64,000 bases of DNA from Patescibacteria group bacterium (GCA_023263945.1 JALQTW010000002.1:186001-250000); one strand, 5' to 3'. Positions 54,951 through 63,088 are shown, counted from the stretch's first letter. Program-made: numbers and translations. The notes: generated by a model not told the origin, from the sequence alone.

Positions 54951-55396
54951 GAATGATCAAGTGTCTGAAGATAGTGAATAAGTCCAGCAATCATACGACA
55001 AATTTTCTTTGTTCTTTCACACAATTCATCAAATTCTTTCTTTGAAAGATAGCCTTCTTCCAAAGCATCATAGAGATGCGCCCTCACTTCCCCAGCGGAC
55101 CGTTTCGCATATCCCAAAAATTTTATGAAGTCACCATTTGTTATGGACTCACTCCCTTCAGCAATATTTGCGGCAATCGATCGAGCTGCCCTAGTGATCT
55201 GATCAATAAAAGCAAAATCATGCTTTACGGAAGATCTTTTACAGAGTTCTCACACGGATCGAATCAAAATTCTGCTTTCTTTCCAAATTTCAAGATCCTC
55301 GAAGTTGTGAAATGTGCCCATAGCCGTCCAGCTCATCATGGGATGTTTTTCGGGTCAATAAGTCACACAATCATTGTAAGAGCTTGGCTAGAGAAA

Positions 55397-55430
55397 ACTA
55401 ATAACCAACAACTCATAACCAAAAACCCTT
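55397..55430. repeat. Complementary AATAACCAA-word tract
   Basis: Words ACTAATAACCAACAACT and CATAACCAAAAACC are the complement of the tract at 54905-54950; together they bracket the interrupted four-helix-bundle gene. Confidence 0.5.
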
Positions 55431-55481
55431 CCCGGAAGGCATCTTGCCCTCCCCACCCCTCTCCTCTACACTCTCCCCACT

Positions 55482-55997
55482 ATGGCTGATACAACAAATC
55501 CCGCTGGTTTTTCTGCTGACGATGCAACACTCGTCACGAAGGAAGGTCTCAAAAAATTACAGGATGAACTGGACTTCTTGAAGAACGTGGAACGAAAGCA
55601 GGTTGCCGAACAATTGAAGGAAGCAATTTCCTACGGAGATCTTTCCGAAAATGCCGAGTACGAAGAGGCGAAGAACAAACAGGCATTCATTGAAGGTCGC
55701 ATTATCGAGCTAGAAGGCAAAGTGAAGAACGCACGCATTATTTCGGAGAGTGACGCCAAGACAACAAAAGGAAACATTGTGGATATCGGTTCCCATGTAA
55801 CCGTGCAAAACATCACCGACAAAGAAGAACCGGAAAGCTACACCATTGTGGGCTCCATGGAAGCAGATCCGTTGAATCACAAAATCTCCAATGAATCCCC
55901 TATCGGCAAAGCTCTTCTGGGTCAGAGAAAAGGAGATATCGTGGAAGTAAAAGCTCCAGCAGGCGTGTTTGAGTATGAGATTGTGAAGGTGGCGTAA
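55482..55997 (+). CDS. greA: Transcription elongation factor GreA
   Basis: 171 residues. Rescues backtracked RNA polymerase by stimulating transcript cleavage. The N-terminal coiled coil starts LVTKEGLKKLQDELDFLKN; EAISYGDLSENAEYEEAKN carries the acidic tip residues (D, E) that enter the polymerase channel. The C-terminal FKBP-like domain includes IVGSMEADPLNHKIS and SPIGKALLGQRKGD. About 12 extra residues precede the family start. TACACT (55467-55472) ends 9 nt before the ATG. Confidence 0.97.
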   Translation: MADTTNPAGFSADDATLVTKEGLKKLQDELDFLKNVERKQVAEQLKEAISYGDLSENAEYEEAKNKQAFIEGRIIELEGKVKNARIISESDAKTTKGNIVDIGSHVTVQNITDKEEPESYTIVGSMEADPLNHKISNESPIGKALLGQRKGDIVEVKAPAGVFEYEIVKVA

Positions 55998-55999
55998 GA

Positions 56000-56095
56000 A
56001 GAAAAAATACAAAAGAACCAAGAACCAATTTTTTTATTTTATATTTTTTCTTGTTTGGTTCTTCGGTTCTTCTGTATTGGTTCTTTTTCACCCAC
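56000..56095. repeat. GGTTCTT-word inverted repeat after greA
   Basis: Left: AAAAGAACCAAGAACCAATT; right: TTGGTTCTTCGGTTCTTC, then TTGGTTCTTTTT. The AAGAACC words pair with GGTTCTT words; T-rich centre and a final TTTTT. This one could act as a terminator for greA. Confidence 0.6.
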
Positions 56096-56116
56096 GTTTC
56101 ATGATATCCTCATCCT

Positions 56117-56482
56117 ATGGCCGATCAGTCTTCCACCCCGGTTCCCCCTCAAACGCAGCAGCAATTTCCAAACCTTGTTGCACTCATTTTGAAATCGGAA
56201 AGTATGAATGATGAAGAGAGGAAGTATTGGATCAACATCCTTCCCGCCATGACACCCGAGCAGCAGACATCTCTCACCGAGATTTTGACGAATGAGCGTG
56301 ATCAACTTGCGGCCATTGATGCAAAGTACGCAACCAAGCAGAACATGCAGACAGTTTCCATAGAAGAAACATCCCGTGAACGAAAAACAAAACGAGACAC
56401 ATTAAAATCCCAGGAAGAGAAATCGGAAGAGGAAGATACAGAAAAAGAGGGTCAGGTGTTGAAAGAGATTGATACGATGTAG
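56117..56482 (+). CDS. Hypothetical protein (121 aa)
   Basis: MADQSSTPVPPQTQQQFPNL, then a helical segment with SMNDEERKYWINILPAMTPE and QQTSLTEILTNERDQLAAID, and a charged coiled tail ending EKEGQVLKEIDTM. No family recognised. TATCCT (56105-56110) ends 6 nt before the ATG, supporting a leaderless gene. Confidence 0.65.
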   Translation: MADQSSTPVPPQTQQQFPNLVALILKSESMNDEERKYWINILPAMTPEQQTSLTEILTNERDQLAAIDAKYATKQNMQTVSIEETSRERKTKRDTLKSQEEKSEEEDTEKEGQVLKEIDTM

Positions 56483-56562
56483 AGATTGGTTATTGGTTGC
56501 TAGTTATTAGTTGTGTTGGCATGAGACATTGCGATTGTTCCTAACACCTAAAACCTAATGAC
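56483..56562. repeat. TTGGTTATT-word tract
   Basis: AGATTGGTTATTGGTTGC and TAGTTATTAGTTGTG on the left; CCTAACACCTAAAACC and TAATGACC on the right form a loose complement. Fills the convergent gap before the holA stop. Confidence 0.5.
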
Positions 56563-56565
56563 CCG

Positions 56566-57522
56566 TCATCCACATAACAATGCCGCCCGCTCGATAAGCG
56601 CCATCACTTCTTCCGGATGTTCATTCGTGTAGCGGTATCCACCCGTTTTCAAGGCGCGATCGGACGATGTGGCAAACGAGAGAAGAGTACGCATATCGTC
56701 AGAAGAAAGTTTTCGAGCAAGAGGCATAATGCCACGAATGACGAATGGCGAGAGTTTCAGTTCAGAGGCTATGTTCCCAGGCTGCACGTCGTCTTGCAGT
56801 GCAGACCAGACGAGCACGAGTTTTTTGATCATATCGAGCAAAATAGCCCACAGGCCGTAGGGATCTTCTCCTCTCTCCATCTGTTCATAGAAGTATCGAA
56901 GTGCGCCGTTCACATTTCCCTCGCCAAGCAAATTCGTGAAGCCCCAGATAATCCGTTCGCCTGAGGGAATGACATACTCGATCACAAGTTCCCGATCGAT
57001 CGGTTTTCCTGTGAGGGCAAGTTTGCTTATTTCCGATGCCAACATCCATTGATCTTCCCCTACCATATCCACAAGTGCCTTGCGTCCGCTCTCTGTAAGA
57101 TCGGCCTCGTTCTTCCTTGCTTCTTCCGTCATCCATCGTGTGAGCTCTGCGGGAGAAGGAGCGCTGAACTCTTTCACCGTTGCGAGAGCCTGCAGTGTCT
57201 TCACTGAAGATAATCGCTTATCTGGTACAGCATCGATAAACACGACGACGGTCTGCGGGTGCACGGCTTCACACAGAGATATCATCTCTTCTTTTTCCAG
57301 TTTTGGAATGTTGTGAAGAGCGACCAGTCTCTTTTCTGCAATGAAGGGCATTGCTGCAACGCTGTCCATCAGCGATGTCAGTTTTTCTCCGCTTGTCTCC
57401 ACCTCCAGTAAATTTTCTTCTCCATGTTTTTCTGCAAATCCTTTCTTCCATCGGAGAAATTCCTGAAAGAGTGCGTAGGTGTTCTCGCCCGTGAACAGAA
57501 AAATGTTCTCTGCTTTTGCCAT
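56566..57522 (-). CDS. holA: DNA polymerase III subunit delta
   Basis: 318 residues. The clamp-loader subunit that opens the sliding clamp. MAKAENIFLFTGENTYALF is the typical start; PFIAEKRLVALHNIPKL, LSSVKTLQALATVKEF and DQWMLASEISKLAL follow the HolA pattern, with the helical collar domain at the end. Identity is from the overall pattern. Start at 57522 is supported by extended -10 TGC TATCAT (57530-57535, minus strand) ending 7 nt before it; the longer frame to 57570 would overlap the terminator of the next gene. Confidence 0.85.
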   Translation of the reverse strand: MAKAENIFLFTGENTYALFQEFLRWKKGFAEKHGEENLLEVETSGEKLTSLMDSVAAMPFIAEKRLVALHNIPKLEKEEMISLCEAVHPQTVVVFIDAVPDKRLSSVKTLQALATVKEFSAPSPAELTRWMTEEARKNEADLTESGRKALVDMVGEDQWMLASEISKLALTGKPIDRELVIEYVIPSGERIIWGFTNLLGEGNVNGALRYFYEQMERGEDPYGLWAILLDMIKKLVLVWSALQDDVQPGNIASELKLSPFVIRGIMPLARKLSSDDMRTLLSFATSSDRALKTGGYRYTNEHPEEVMALIERAALLCG

Positions 57523-57543
57523 GGCACGTATGATAGCAGATTC

Positions 57544-57586
57544 AAAAAAACGCCGCGCATTACTCCCCAAGGAGCAACACGCGACG
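57544..57586 (-). terminator. Strong intrinsic terminator of the PEP-CTERM gene
   Basis: On the minus strand CGTCGCGTGTTGCTCC pairs with GGAGTAATGCGCGGCG (16-bp stem with a few G-U pairs), followed by seven T. By far the most canonical terminator in the window. Confidence 0.9.
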
Positions 57587-57610
57587 TCGTAGTCCGGCCG
57601 TCATGGCCAT

Positions 57611-58096
57611 CTATTGTCCTCGACGCGCCCGTTTGTGAGAGGCGTATCCCCGTGTGATCCGGCGAATCACCGGATAAAGGAAGAGGACACCGATCACCGC
57701 GAGAATACCACCACTGGGCTCCGGCACAGTGATCTGCGGGCCCGGGAGCAGATCTGGCGTCACGAGGACGCCGGTTTCCGTTCCCTGCTCCACGAGCGGC
57801 GGAATGTCGCCTGTGTCGCTGTGGAAGACCTCCTGGCCTTGCTCCACGACTGGTGGCAAGCTTGCGATCCAACCGGCAAGCTGGTCCACGAAGCTACTGA
57901 GCGCCGAGGAGGAAGACAGATTCGTCTCCAGGAGCACGTCGAGGTTTTCGACGGGTTCGCTTTCGACGACTGGTACCTCGTCCGAACTGGACGAATTGCT
58001 CAGGTCGTCGAGTGACATGGGACCGGCCATCGCCGACAAGGCGACGGCCACCCACACGAAAGGGGAAAGAACCACTGCGCGCGAGAAACTCCGCAT
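57611..58096 (-). CDS. PEP-CTERM-type secreted protein
   Basis: 161 residues. Signal peptide MRSFSRAVVLSPFVWVAVAL (to about 25), an acidic/Ser-rich middle (LSNSSSSDEVPVVESEPVEN; NLSSSSALSS), then TVPEPSGGILAVIGVLFLYP followed by basic RRITRGYASHKRARRGQ. The VPEPS-hydrophobic-arginine tail is the PEP-CTERM sorting signal recognised by exosortases. No exosortase is in the window. The gene is much GC-richer than its neighbours and has a consensus promoter, an AAAGGAGA ribosome site 5 nt before the ATG, and a strong terminator, all unusual here, suggesting acquisition. Confidence 0.8.
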   Translation of the reverse strand: MRSFSRAVVLSPFVWVAVALSAMAGPMSLDDLSNSSSSDEVPVVESEPVENLDVLLETNLSSSSALSSFVDQLAGWIASLPPVVEQGQEVFHSDTGDIPPLVEQGTETGVLVTPDLLPGPQITVPEPSGGILAVIGVLFLYPVIRRITRGYASHKRARRGQ

Positions 58097-58101
58097 GGGA
58101 G

Positions 58102-58204
58102 TCTCCTTTCTACCGCATCGCGGTAAACAAAGGGGGTGAAAGAGCAGGTGTTATGGTGAAGCCAGACTAATAACTATTATAAAACTTTATTAATTTTCAG
58201 TCAA
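58102..58204 (-). promoter_or_regulatory. Consensus promoter, structured leader and SD of the PEP-CTERM gene
   Basis: Minus strand: -35 TTGACT (58199-58204), 17-nt spacer, -10 TATAAT (58176-58181); start near 58168. The leader of about 70 nt contains the hairpin TACCGC-GAT-GCGGTA just before the SD AAAGGAGA (58102-58109), which could control ribosome access. Confidence 0.75.
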
Positions 58205-58313
58205 TTAGATGTTTAGCCCTTCTGGAAGCCAAAAGATGCACTTTTTGGAGGAAAAAGAGACTTTCTGATGGTGCGATTCATGGCTCACCATTGAGGAAAA
58301 CCTGATTTTTTGG

Positions 58314-58319
58314 TATACT
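58314..58319 (+). promoter_or_regulatory. -10 TATACT of the dockerin-cohesin operon
   Basis: TATACT ends 6 nt before the ATG at 58326; predicted leaderless start of a three-gene operon. Confidence 0.6.
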
Positions 58320-58325
58320 GTCTTG

Positions 58326-58661
58326 ATGACATTGCTTCATACAAACATCCTCAAAAAGTTCCAGAAAAATGACCGCCTCACGATGATCGTGAGCGGATGC
58401 GCGGCGTTAAGTATTGCCTTTACGGTAGGGCTCAAGACATCCAATGATGTGCATCCTATTCACCTGACAAATGCAGACTTTACGTCTCTTGCTGGTGATA
58501 TGAATAGCGATGGTGTTGTGACAAAAGACGATGCAATTCGCGCACTGGAGATTGCTCTTGGCTACGAAGACATGACTGATCGTGATCGCAATGCAGATCC
58601 TAACGGGGATATGCGCATCACGGTTGAGGATGTTCTCACCATTTTGAAATCCCTCCGCTAA
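58326..58661 (+). CDS. Small membrane-anchored dockerin protein
   Basis: 111 residues. MTLLHTNILKKFQKNDRL is a basic start, then one hydrophobic signal anchor (about 18-37; IVSGCAALSIAFTVGL). The remainder is a type I dockerin: two calcium loops, GDMNSDGVVTKDDAIRALEI and ADPNGDMRITVEDVLTILKS. Dockerins bind cohesins; a cohesin protein is encoded 2 nt downstream, which makes a direct pair plausible. No other domain is present, so it may be a membrane docking post. Confidence 0.85.
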   Translation: MTLLHTNILKKFQKNDRLTMIVSGCAALSIAFTVGLKTSNDVHPIHLTNADFTSLAGDMNSDGVVTKDDAIRALEIALGYEDMTDRDRNADPNGDMRITVEDVLTILKSLR

Positions 58662-58663
58662 TC

Positions 58664-59911
58664 ATGCGTTCTCAAACTTCTCTTCTTCGGCTTCAGTTCT
58701 GCCTCCAAGTGGGAGTTGTTATAGCGATGGTCTTGAGCCTTACGGCAACGGCTCTCGCCGCAACATCAACGGAAACGATGCTTCGGTTGCAGGCACACTG
58801 CACAGAGATAGATCGAACAAAATGCAAGAAATATGATGTGCTGGATGCAACCACACTCAAGACAGCTGAAGTAAAAGCAGGCGATATTCTGGATATTGAT
58901 GTCGTGCTCCTGACCTCCACACCGGAAAAAGTTCTGGCAGTGCGTAGTTGGCTCAACTATGACCCGAACGTGTTGGAAGTTCGTAACGTAGAGCTCCAGC
59001 CTGCACTGGCAAACCCCATCCCTGGCGAAAACATGGCAGACAGTCAAAATAAGATTATCAAGATTGGTGGCGGAACCGATGACAAGCTCAAAGAGAAAGA
59101 AGCGCCACTTGCACGTATCACCTTCAACGTGAAAGCAGATACGGCGAACACGCAGATTTCCTTCGCACAGTTCAAGGCGGATGGAACCGGTCTCACGGGC
59201 GTGCTCAGTAACGACTCTGCCATGCCATCACTTCTCACAACGGAACCTGCAAAACTGATGATCGTCATGAAGAATGGAAATTCCTCTCCTGCCATCAGCT
59301 CTAGCTCTTCCTCACAGACGAGTATGAGCATGTCTTCTTCCCAGTACTCCTCGAACGCCCAAATGTCCTCGTCCATGAGTACGGCATCCCTCGGCTCCAT
59401 GAGTTCGGTTGGTACGGGCACGGCAGGAGGCACGTTTACAAAACTTCAGGTGCAGAACGTGAAAGTCACCTCGAACGACACCTCGTTGTTCGTCGGGTGG
59501 GATCCTCTCCCAACGCCCGAGATTGTTGGCTACAACGTCTACTACGGAACCATTTCTGGGCGCTACATTCAGCGCCGCACGCTCAATAAAGATTCCAACA
59601 GTCTCACCATTCGAGGACTGGAATCTGGTGTTCAGTATTTCATTTCCGTTCGCGGCGTGAACGGTGCAAATGAAGAGACTGCTTTCAGTAATGAAGCAGC
59701 CGTTGTCATCGGTCGACCGGAAACATCCACCGCACCACTCTTCAACATGCAAGATGATGGTCCAACAGGAAATCCGGTGGAACAACATGGAGGGCAGATC
59801 GTCGCGGGAGAAAGCGGCATGGGTGAAATCGTGCTTCTCTTCCTTGCTCTCTCCGCCATGATTGGAACGGCATTTGCAGCACGCCGTCATTACTTTTCTC
59901 CCGAAGCATGA
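58664..59911 (+). CDS. Cohesin and fibronectin-III surface protein
   Basis: 415 residues. Signal peptide 1-33 (ending ALAA). Cohesin-type domain about 40-200: EVKAGDILDIDVVLLTS, VRSWLNYDPNVLEVRNVEL, NKIIKIGGGTDD and APLARITFNVKADT follow the cohesin strand order. A Ser/Met-rich linker follows (about 210-250), then a fibronectin-III domain (about 260-350; LFVGWDPLPTPEIVGYNVYY, SGVQYFISVRGVNG). A C-terminal membrane span (about 386-405) ends in RRHYFSPEA. It probably holds dockerin proteins at the surface. Overlaps the next gene by ATGA. Confidence 0.85.
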   Translation: MRSQTSLLRLQFCLQVGVVIAMVLSLTATALAATSTETMLRLQAHCTEIDRTKCKKYDVLDATTLKTAEVKAGDILDIDVVLLTSTPEKVLAVRSWLNYDPNVLEVRNVELQPALANPIPGENMADSQNKIIKIGGGTDDKLKEKEAPLARITFNVKADTANTQISFAQFKADGTGLTGVLSNDSAMPSLLTTEPAKLMIVMKNGNSSPAISSSSSSQTSMSMSSSQYSSNAQMSSSMSTASLGSMSSVGTGTAGGTFTKLQVQNVKVTSNDTSLFVGWDPLPTPEIVGYNVYYGTISGRYIQRRTLNKDSNSLTIRGLESGVQYFISVRGVNGANEETAFSNEAAVVIGRPETSTAPLFNMQDDGPTGNPVEQHGGQIVAGESGMGEIVLLFLALSAMIGTAFAARRHYFSPEA

Positions 59912-60900
59912 GTAACGATATGAATAACGTCTGGCGTTCTATTGCCGATGACGGGGCAGAGGTTCCTGTTTCCGTAGGCACTCCTGCAGGTCCCTCTCCT
60001 GCATCATCTATTCCTGTTCAGGGTGAAACATCGTACGTGCGGGTGAACCCGAGTATGAACGGCTCCATGAGCCTGGCCGCGGTGAGCGGTATCCTTCTGG
60101 TTCTCCTCTCTGGTGCAACGTTTTACCTGGGAACCGATTTCCTTCGCGCTTCCATTTCTGGAACGAATGAAACCATTCCTGTTCTCATTACAGAGATGGG
60201 GAGTTTTGTCCCATCACAAGTGGACATGAAACCCGGTGACACGCTTTCTGTTCTTAACAAGAATGAAAATCCTCAGCTCCTCAAAGGGCAAGACGAAAGG
60301 ACCATCCTCTTTGGAGAGCAGATCATTCTTCCTGAGGAAACGTTTGATTATAACCTGCCGCTCAATGCACCGGCAGGGACGTATGTCCTGACCTCAGAAA
60401 TTCTTCCTGGTCAGACATTGACCGTCACCGTCATCGCACAGGGGTCTTCCTCTTCCTCCGAAGCAGCGATGGAATCTGCTCCTGAAAATTCGGATGACTT
60501 CATGCAAAACGTTCTCATTCCAAGCCTCAATGATCTTGGCCCAGCAGCACCTGCTGCTCCCCTTTCATCTGAATCGTCATCCAGTTCTTCTGTCTCTTCT
60601 GTTGCTCCTTCTCAGAATCCACTACAGAGTCAGTCCTTCCTTTTGACGCAGGATCAATCTGCCTTTGCGCCACTGCAGAATTTTATCGAGACAAATCCTT
60701 TTACCATTGGAAACGTGAAGAACCGTCCGCTTCCCGGTCAGTCGTCTTCCAAGAAAGCGTTGCACGGTGGGGCACCTCTCATTACACAACACACACCGCG
60801 AACGAGTACGGCCAGCGGTCCCAGTACATGGCTTCTTGTGATGCTGATGTTCTTGAGTATCAGCTTTGTAGGAATCCGTGTGAAACGGATGATCGGATAA
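59908..60900 (+). CDS. Membrane protein with cupredoxin-like domain and poly-Ser linker
   Basis: 330 residues. Cytoplasmic Ser/Pro-rich start, membrane span about 52-74 (LAAVSGILLVLLSGATFYLG). A cupredoxin-like beta domain about 90-177: GSFVPSQVDMKPGDTLSVLN, PEETFDYNLPLNAPAGTYVL; the Cys/His copper ligands are missing, so it is probably structural. Then Ser-rich linkers, and a C-terminal span (about 305-325) ending VKRMIG. Third gene of the dockerin-cohesin operon, so likely part of the same surface assembly. Confidence 0.75.
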   Translation: MSNDMNNVWRSIADDGAEVPVSVGTPAGPSPASSIPVQGETSYVRVNPSMNGSMSLAAVSGILLVLLSGATFYLGTDFLRASISGTNETIPVLITEMGSFVPSQVDMKPGDTLSVLNKNENPQLLKGQDERTILFGEQIILPEETFDYNLPLNAPAGTYVLTSEILPGQTLTVTVIAQGSSSSSEAAMESAPENSDDFMQNVLIPSLNDLGPAAPAAPLSSESSSSSSVSSVAPSQNPLQSQSFLLTQDQSAFAPLQNFIETNPFTIGNVKNRPLPGQSSSKKALHGGAPLITQHTPRTSTASGPSTWLLVMLMFLSISFVGIRVKRMIG

Positions 60901-60982
60901 CAAAGAATATTGATCACAATTGTTGATCAGTCTTTTCCTTATTAGAAAGAGCTCTTTCTGGAATATCCACAAAGAAAGATAG

Positions 60983-61011
60983 TTGACAAAGAAGATCTTC
61001 TCGACCATAAT
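60983..61011 (+). promoter_or_regulatory. Promoter TTGACA-17-CATAAT with about 90-nt leader
   Basis: -35 TTGACA (60983-60988), -10 CATAAT (61006-61011). The leader up to the ATG at 61110 contains GAGAAGG / CCTTCTC arms that can pair just upstream of the start. A long leader is unusual in this window. Confidence 0.65.
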
Positions 61012-61109
61012 TCGCTCAGAGTGAAAGTCCTTCGTCTAAAGTCGTATCAGTCTTGAGAAACTTGCGAGAAGGAAAAAGCTCCCTTTTATTTCCCTTCTCC
61101 ATTTCTTTT

Positions 61110-61391
61110 ATGGATCAGGACATTACGTGCCGCGATTGCGGTGCCACGTTTCAGTTCACCGCTGGTGAGCAGGAATTCTATGCGTCGAAGGGCCTTCAGG
61201 CTCCTCAACGTTGTAAGGATTGCCGCAACAAGCGCAAGGACGACCGCATGGCAACTCGCGAAATGCACGATGCTGTTTGCGCCAACTGCGGAGCAGCATG
61301 TCAGGTGCCGTTCAAGCCTCGCCCAGTCGAGGAAGGCGGACGCCCAATCCTCTGTAACGCCTGTTTTAAGGCACAGAAGGCTGCTGCGTAA
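61110..61391 (+). CDS. Small zinc-ribbon protein with four CxxC motifs
   Basis: 93 residues. CxxC pairs: CRDC (7-10), CKDC (near 35), CANC (near 57) and CNAC (near 81), giving two zinc ribbons. The spacer QFTAGEQEFYASKGLQAPQR is the family signature of small 'zinc-ribbon domain' proteins common in Patescibacteria. Function unknown; probably binds nucleic acid or protein. Strong promoter, structured leader and intrinsic terminator suggest high, regulated expression. Start MDQDITCRDC chosen over 61053 from the family pattern. Confidence 0.85.
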   Translation: MDQDITCRDCGATFQFTAGEQEFYASKGLQAPQRCKDCRNKRKDDRMATREMHDAVCANCGAACQVPFKPRPVEEGGRPILCNACFKAQKAAA

Positions 61392-61410
61392 TCCTACGCT
61401 GTCAGTGAAG

Positions 61411-61444
61411 ATCCGGACTGATGGAAACATCGTCCGGATTTTTT
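61411..61444 (+). terminator. Intrinsic terminator after the zinc-ribbon gene
   Basis: ATCCGGAC-N13-GTCCGGAT followed by TTTTTT; 8-bp perfect stem, 19 nt after the stop. Confidence 0.9.
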
Positions 61445-61445
61445 A

Positions 61446-61480
61446 ATCGCTGATCTCTGACATCTGTTCGCTGTCATCGT
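61446..61480. repeat. CTGATCTCTGACATCTGT word tract
   Basis: CGCTGATCTCTGACATCTG followed by TTCGCTGTCATCG reiterates CTGNNATC words in the convergent gap before the SLH gene stop, like the tract at 46044-46080. Confidence 0.45.
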
Positions 61481-62784
61481 GCGTTGTTCAGGCACTGCGT
61501 AAGATTCCGCGTTTGCGTCCACGCACACTGACCATTTGGCTGACGCTCGCAGGTTGCAGATTGGTAGCATGCGTAGGCAGCGGTCCACTCGCACGTAGAA
61601 ATACCGTCATCAGTAGATTCCACGCAGAGTTGCGCACTGCATCCACCAATTTTACATCCATCTCGAGCTTGCGCTGAACGGGAAGATGATGAGCGCGATG
61701 ACCATGAGGATGGAGTTTCGCTTCGAAGCATTGCAACCTGAATCATGAAAGCCATCTCTCCACGTGTAACGAGCTGTTCAGGTCGAGCATACGTGGGGGG
61801 AAGAATATGCAGAGATGTTAGGGTGTGAATGGGTCCTTGCCACCATTCAGGGTAATAAACGAGAAGTCGCGGAAGTCCAAAGGTTCCTGCCACAATCTTC
61901 GCCGCTTCTGCAAAGTTCACATTGTTCTCTGGGCGAAATGTTCCATCGTCGTATCCCGAAATAATCCTGTTTACAACTGCCACGCACAAAGGCACGGAAT
62001 ACCAGACACCCTTTCGTACATCGCGAAAAGGCAAAATTGATGTATCGCATACACGATACATCTCGTCAGTAAAAATAGATTCAACAATAATCTTCGTAAA
62101 CTCCGCACGATTGATCGCACTGTCAGGATGAAATGAACCATCGCTATAGCCGCTCACAATCCCCCGTTCCTTCACGAACTTGATGGCATCGTAGTAGCGA
62201 TGATTCTGCGGAACATCGGTAAAAATATTTCCGGAGTCAAACTGACAGGGATACGCAAAATAGTAAATAGGATGTCCGTCTGGCGTACATGCAGGATACG
62301 TTTTTCCGCTTGGACAGACGTACGGCTCGCACATATCAGAGGAAGATGATGTGCGAGAGGACGACGATGAAGACGAAGAAGTTTGCAACGTTCGAAGATA
62401 CTTCATTAATGGAGAAGATTGTTGATACTCCTCCGTTCCACTGCAGAGTGTTGTGGAGTACGTGCCATCTTCATTGAGGATAGCAAGCACCGTGTATGTT
62501 TTCCCTCTCTCAAAGTTCACGCCGCATGCTGCGGAGTCTCCTGCTGTATGAAGCCAGATTTCATCCCCAATGGTTCCCTTCCAGGACTCATGAATGGAAA
62601 GCCGCACATCAACCCGACTGATGCTTGGCGAATGAATTGTATCCTGAACGGTTCCCACAAAGACTGTTGTAGAGTCCGCATATAATTCAGAAGGGGTTCT
62701 CTGAATACAACTGCATGCGAGAGCAACAGGCAAAAGAACTGCAAAACTACCAAATGCGCATGCAATGCGAAGGGGGGTTTTCAT
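61474..62784 (-). CDS. SLH-domain surface protein with NTR/TIMP-like N-terminal domain
   Basis: 436 residues from MKTPLRIACAFGSFAVLLP. Signal peptide to about 23, with LACSCIQRTPSELYADS starting a netrin/TIMP-like domain (about 23-130; VFVGTVQDTIHS, KTYTVLAILNEDGTYST). A Ser linker (about 142-155) leads to SLH repeats: FTDVPQNHRYYDAIKFVKER then GYSDGSFHPDSAINRAEFTK, and GYDDGTFRPENNVNFAEAAK, plus a weaker third. SLH domains bind secondary cell-wall polymer, so this likely anchors in the wall. A Cys-rich tail follows. Extended -10 TGC TATACT (62793-62798, minus strand) ends 8 nt before the ATG. Confidence 0.88.
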   Translation of the reverse strand: MKTPLRIACAFGSFAVLLPVALACSCIQRTPSELYADSTTVFVGTVQDTIHSPSISRVDVRLSIHESWKGTIGDEIWLHTAGDSAACGVNFERGKTYTVLAILNEDGTYSTTLCSGTEEYQQSSPLMKYLRTLQTSSSSSSSSRTSSSSDMCEPYVCPSGKTYPACTPDGHPIYYFAYPCQFDSGNIFTDVPQNHRYYDAIKFVKERGIVSGYSDGSFHPDSAINRAEFTKIIVESIFTDEMYRVCDTSILPFRDVRKGVWYSVPLCVAVVNRIISGYDDGTFRPENNVNFAEAAKIVAGTFGLPRLLVYYPEWWQGPIHTLTSLHILPPTYARPEQLVTRGEMAFMIQVAMLRSETPSSWSSRSSSSRSAQARDGCKIGGCSAQLCVESTDDGISTCEWTAAYACYQSATCERQPNGQCAWTQTRNLTQCLNNAR

Positions 62785-62837
62785 AGGGACACAGTATAGC
62801 ACGATTGATAGCTTGCCATGAGGAGCCTAGCGATGAA

Positions 62838-62923
62838 TGGTGGGCCGGGCTGGACTCGAACCAGCGAAGGCATAAGCCAGCAGATTTACAGTCTGCCCCG
62901 TTTGACCGCTTCGGTACCGACCC
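62838..62923 (-). tRNA. tRNA-Tyr(GTA)
   Basis: Minus strand: acceptor GGGTCGG pairs with CCGGCCC, CCA encoded. Anticodon loop CTGTAAA gives GTA; long variable arm as in bacterial tRNA-Tyr. Its 5' 20 nt are repeated at 63002-63022. Confidence 0.95.
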
Positions 62924-62946
62924 ACAGTGATGTGAAGTATCATGAG

Positions 62947-63022
62947 TTGCCCCGTTTGCCTGCCCGTCCGTAGCCCCGAATGAAATGAGGGCGAAGGCGG
63001 GACCGCTTCGGTACCGACCCAA
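62947..63022. repeat. GC-rich block ending in a copy of the tRNA-Tyr 5' end
   Basis: Opens with TGCCCCGTTTG, also found in the tRNA at 62894. It continues with GCCCGTCCGTAGCC and GAGGGCGAAGGCGGG and ends in ACCGCTTCGGTACCGACCCA, identical to the tRNA 5' region about 98 bp away. Confidence 0.65.
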
Positions 63023-63088
63023 TGGGCGTGTGCACTATACGCAAAAAGGAGCAGAGAGTGTAGAGGCCTTTCAACGCTGGAATGGATA

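Noticed and set aside
62838..63022. Second, truncated tRNA-Tyr gene
   Set aside because: Only the first 20 or so nt are present; there is no anticodon arm or T arm.
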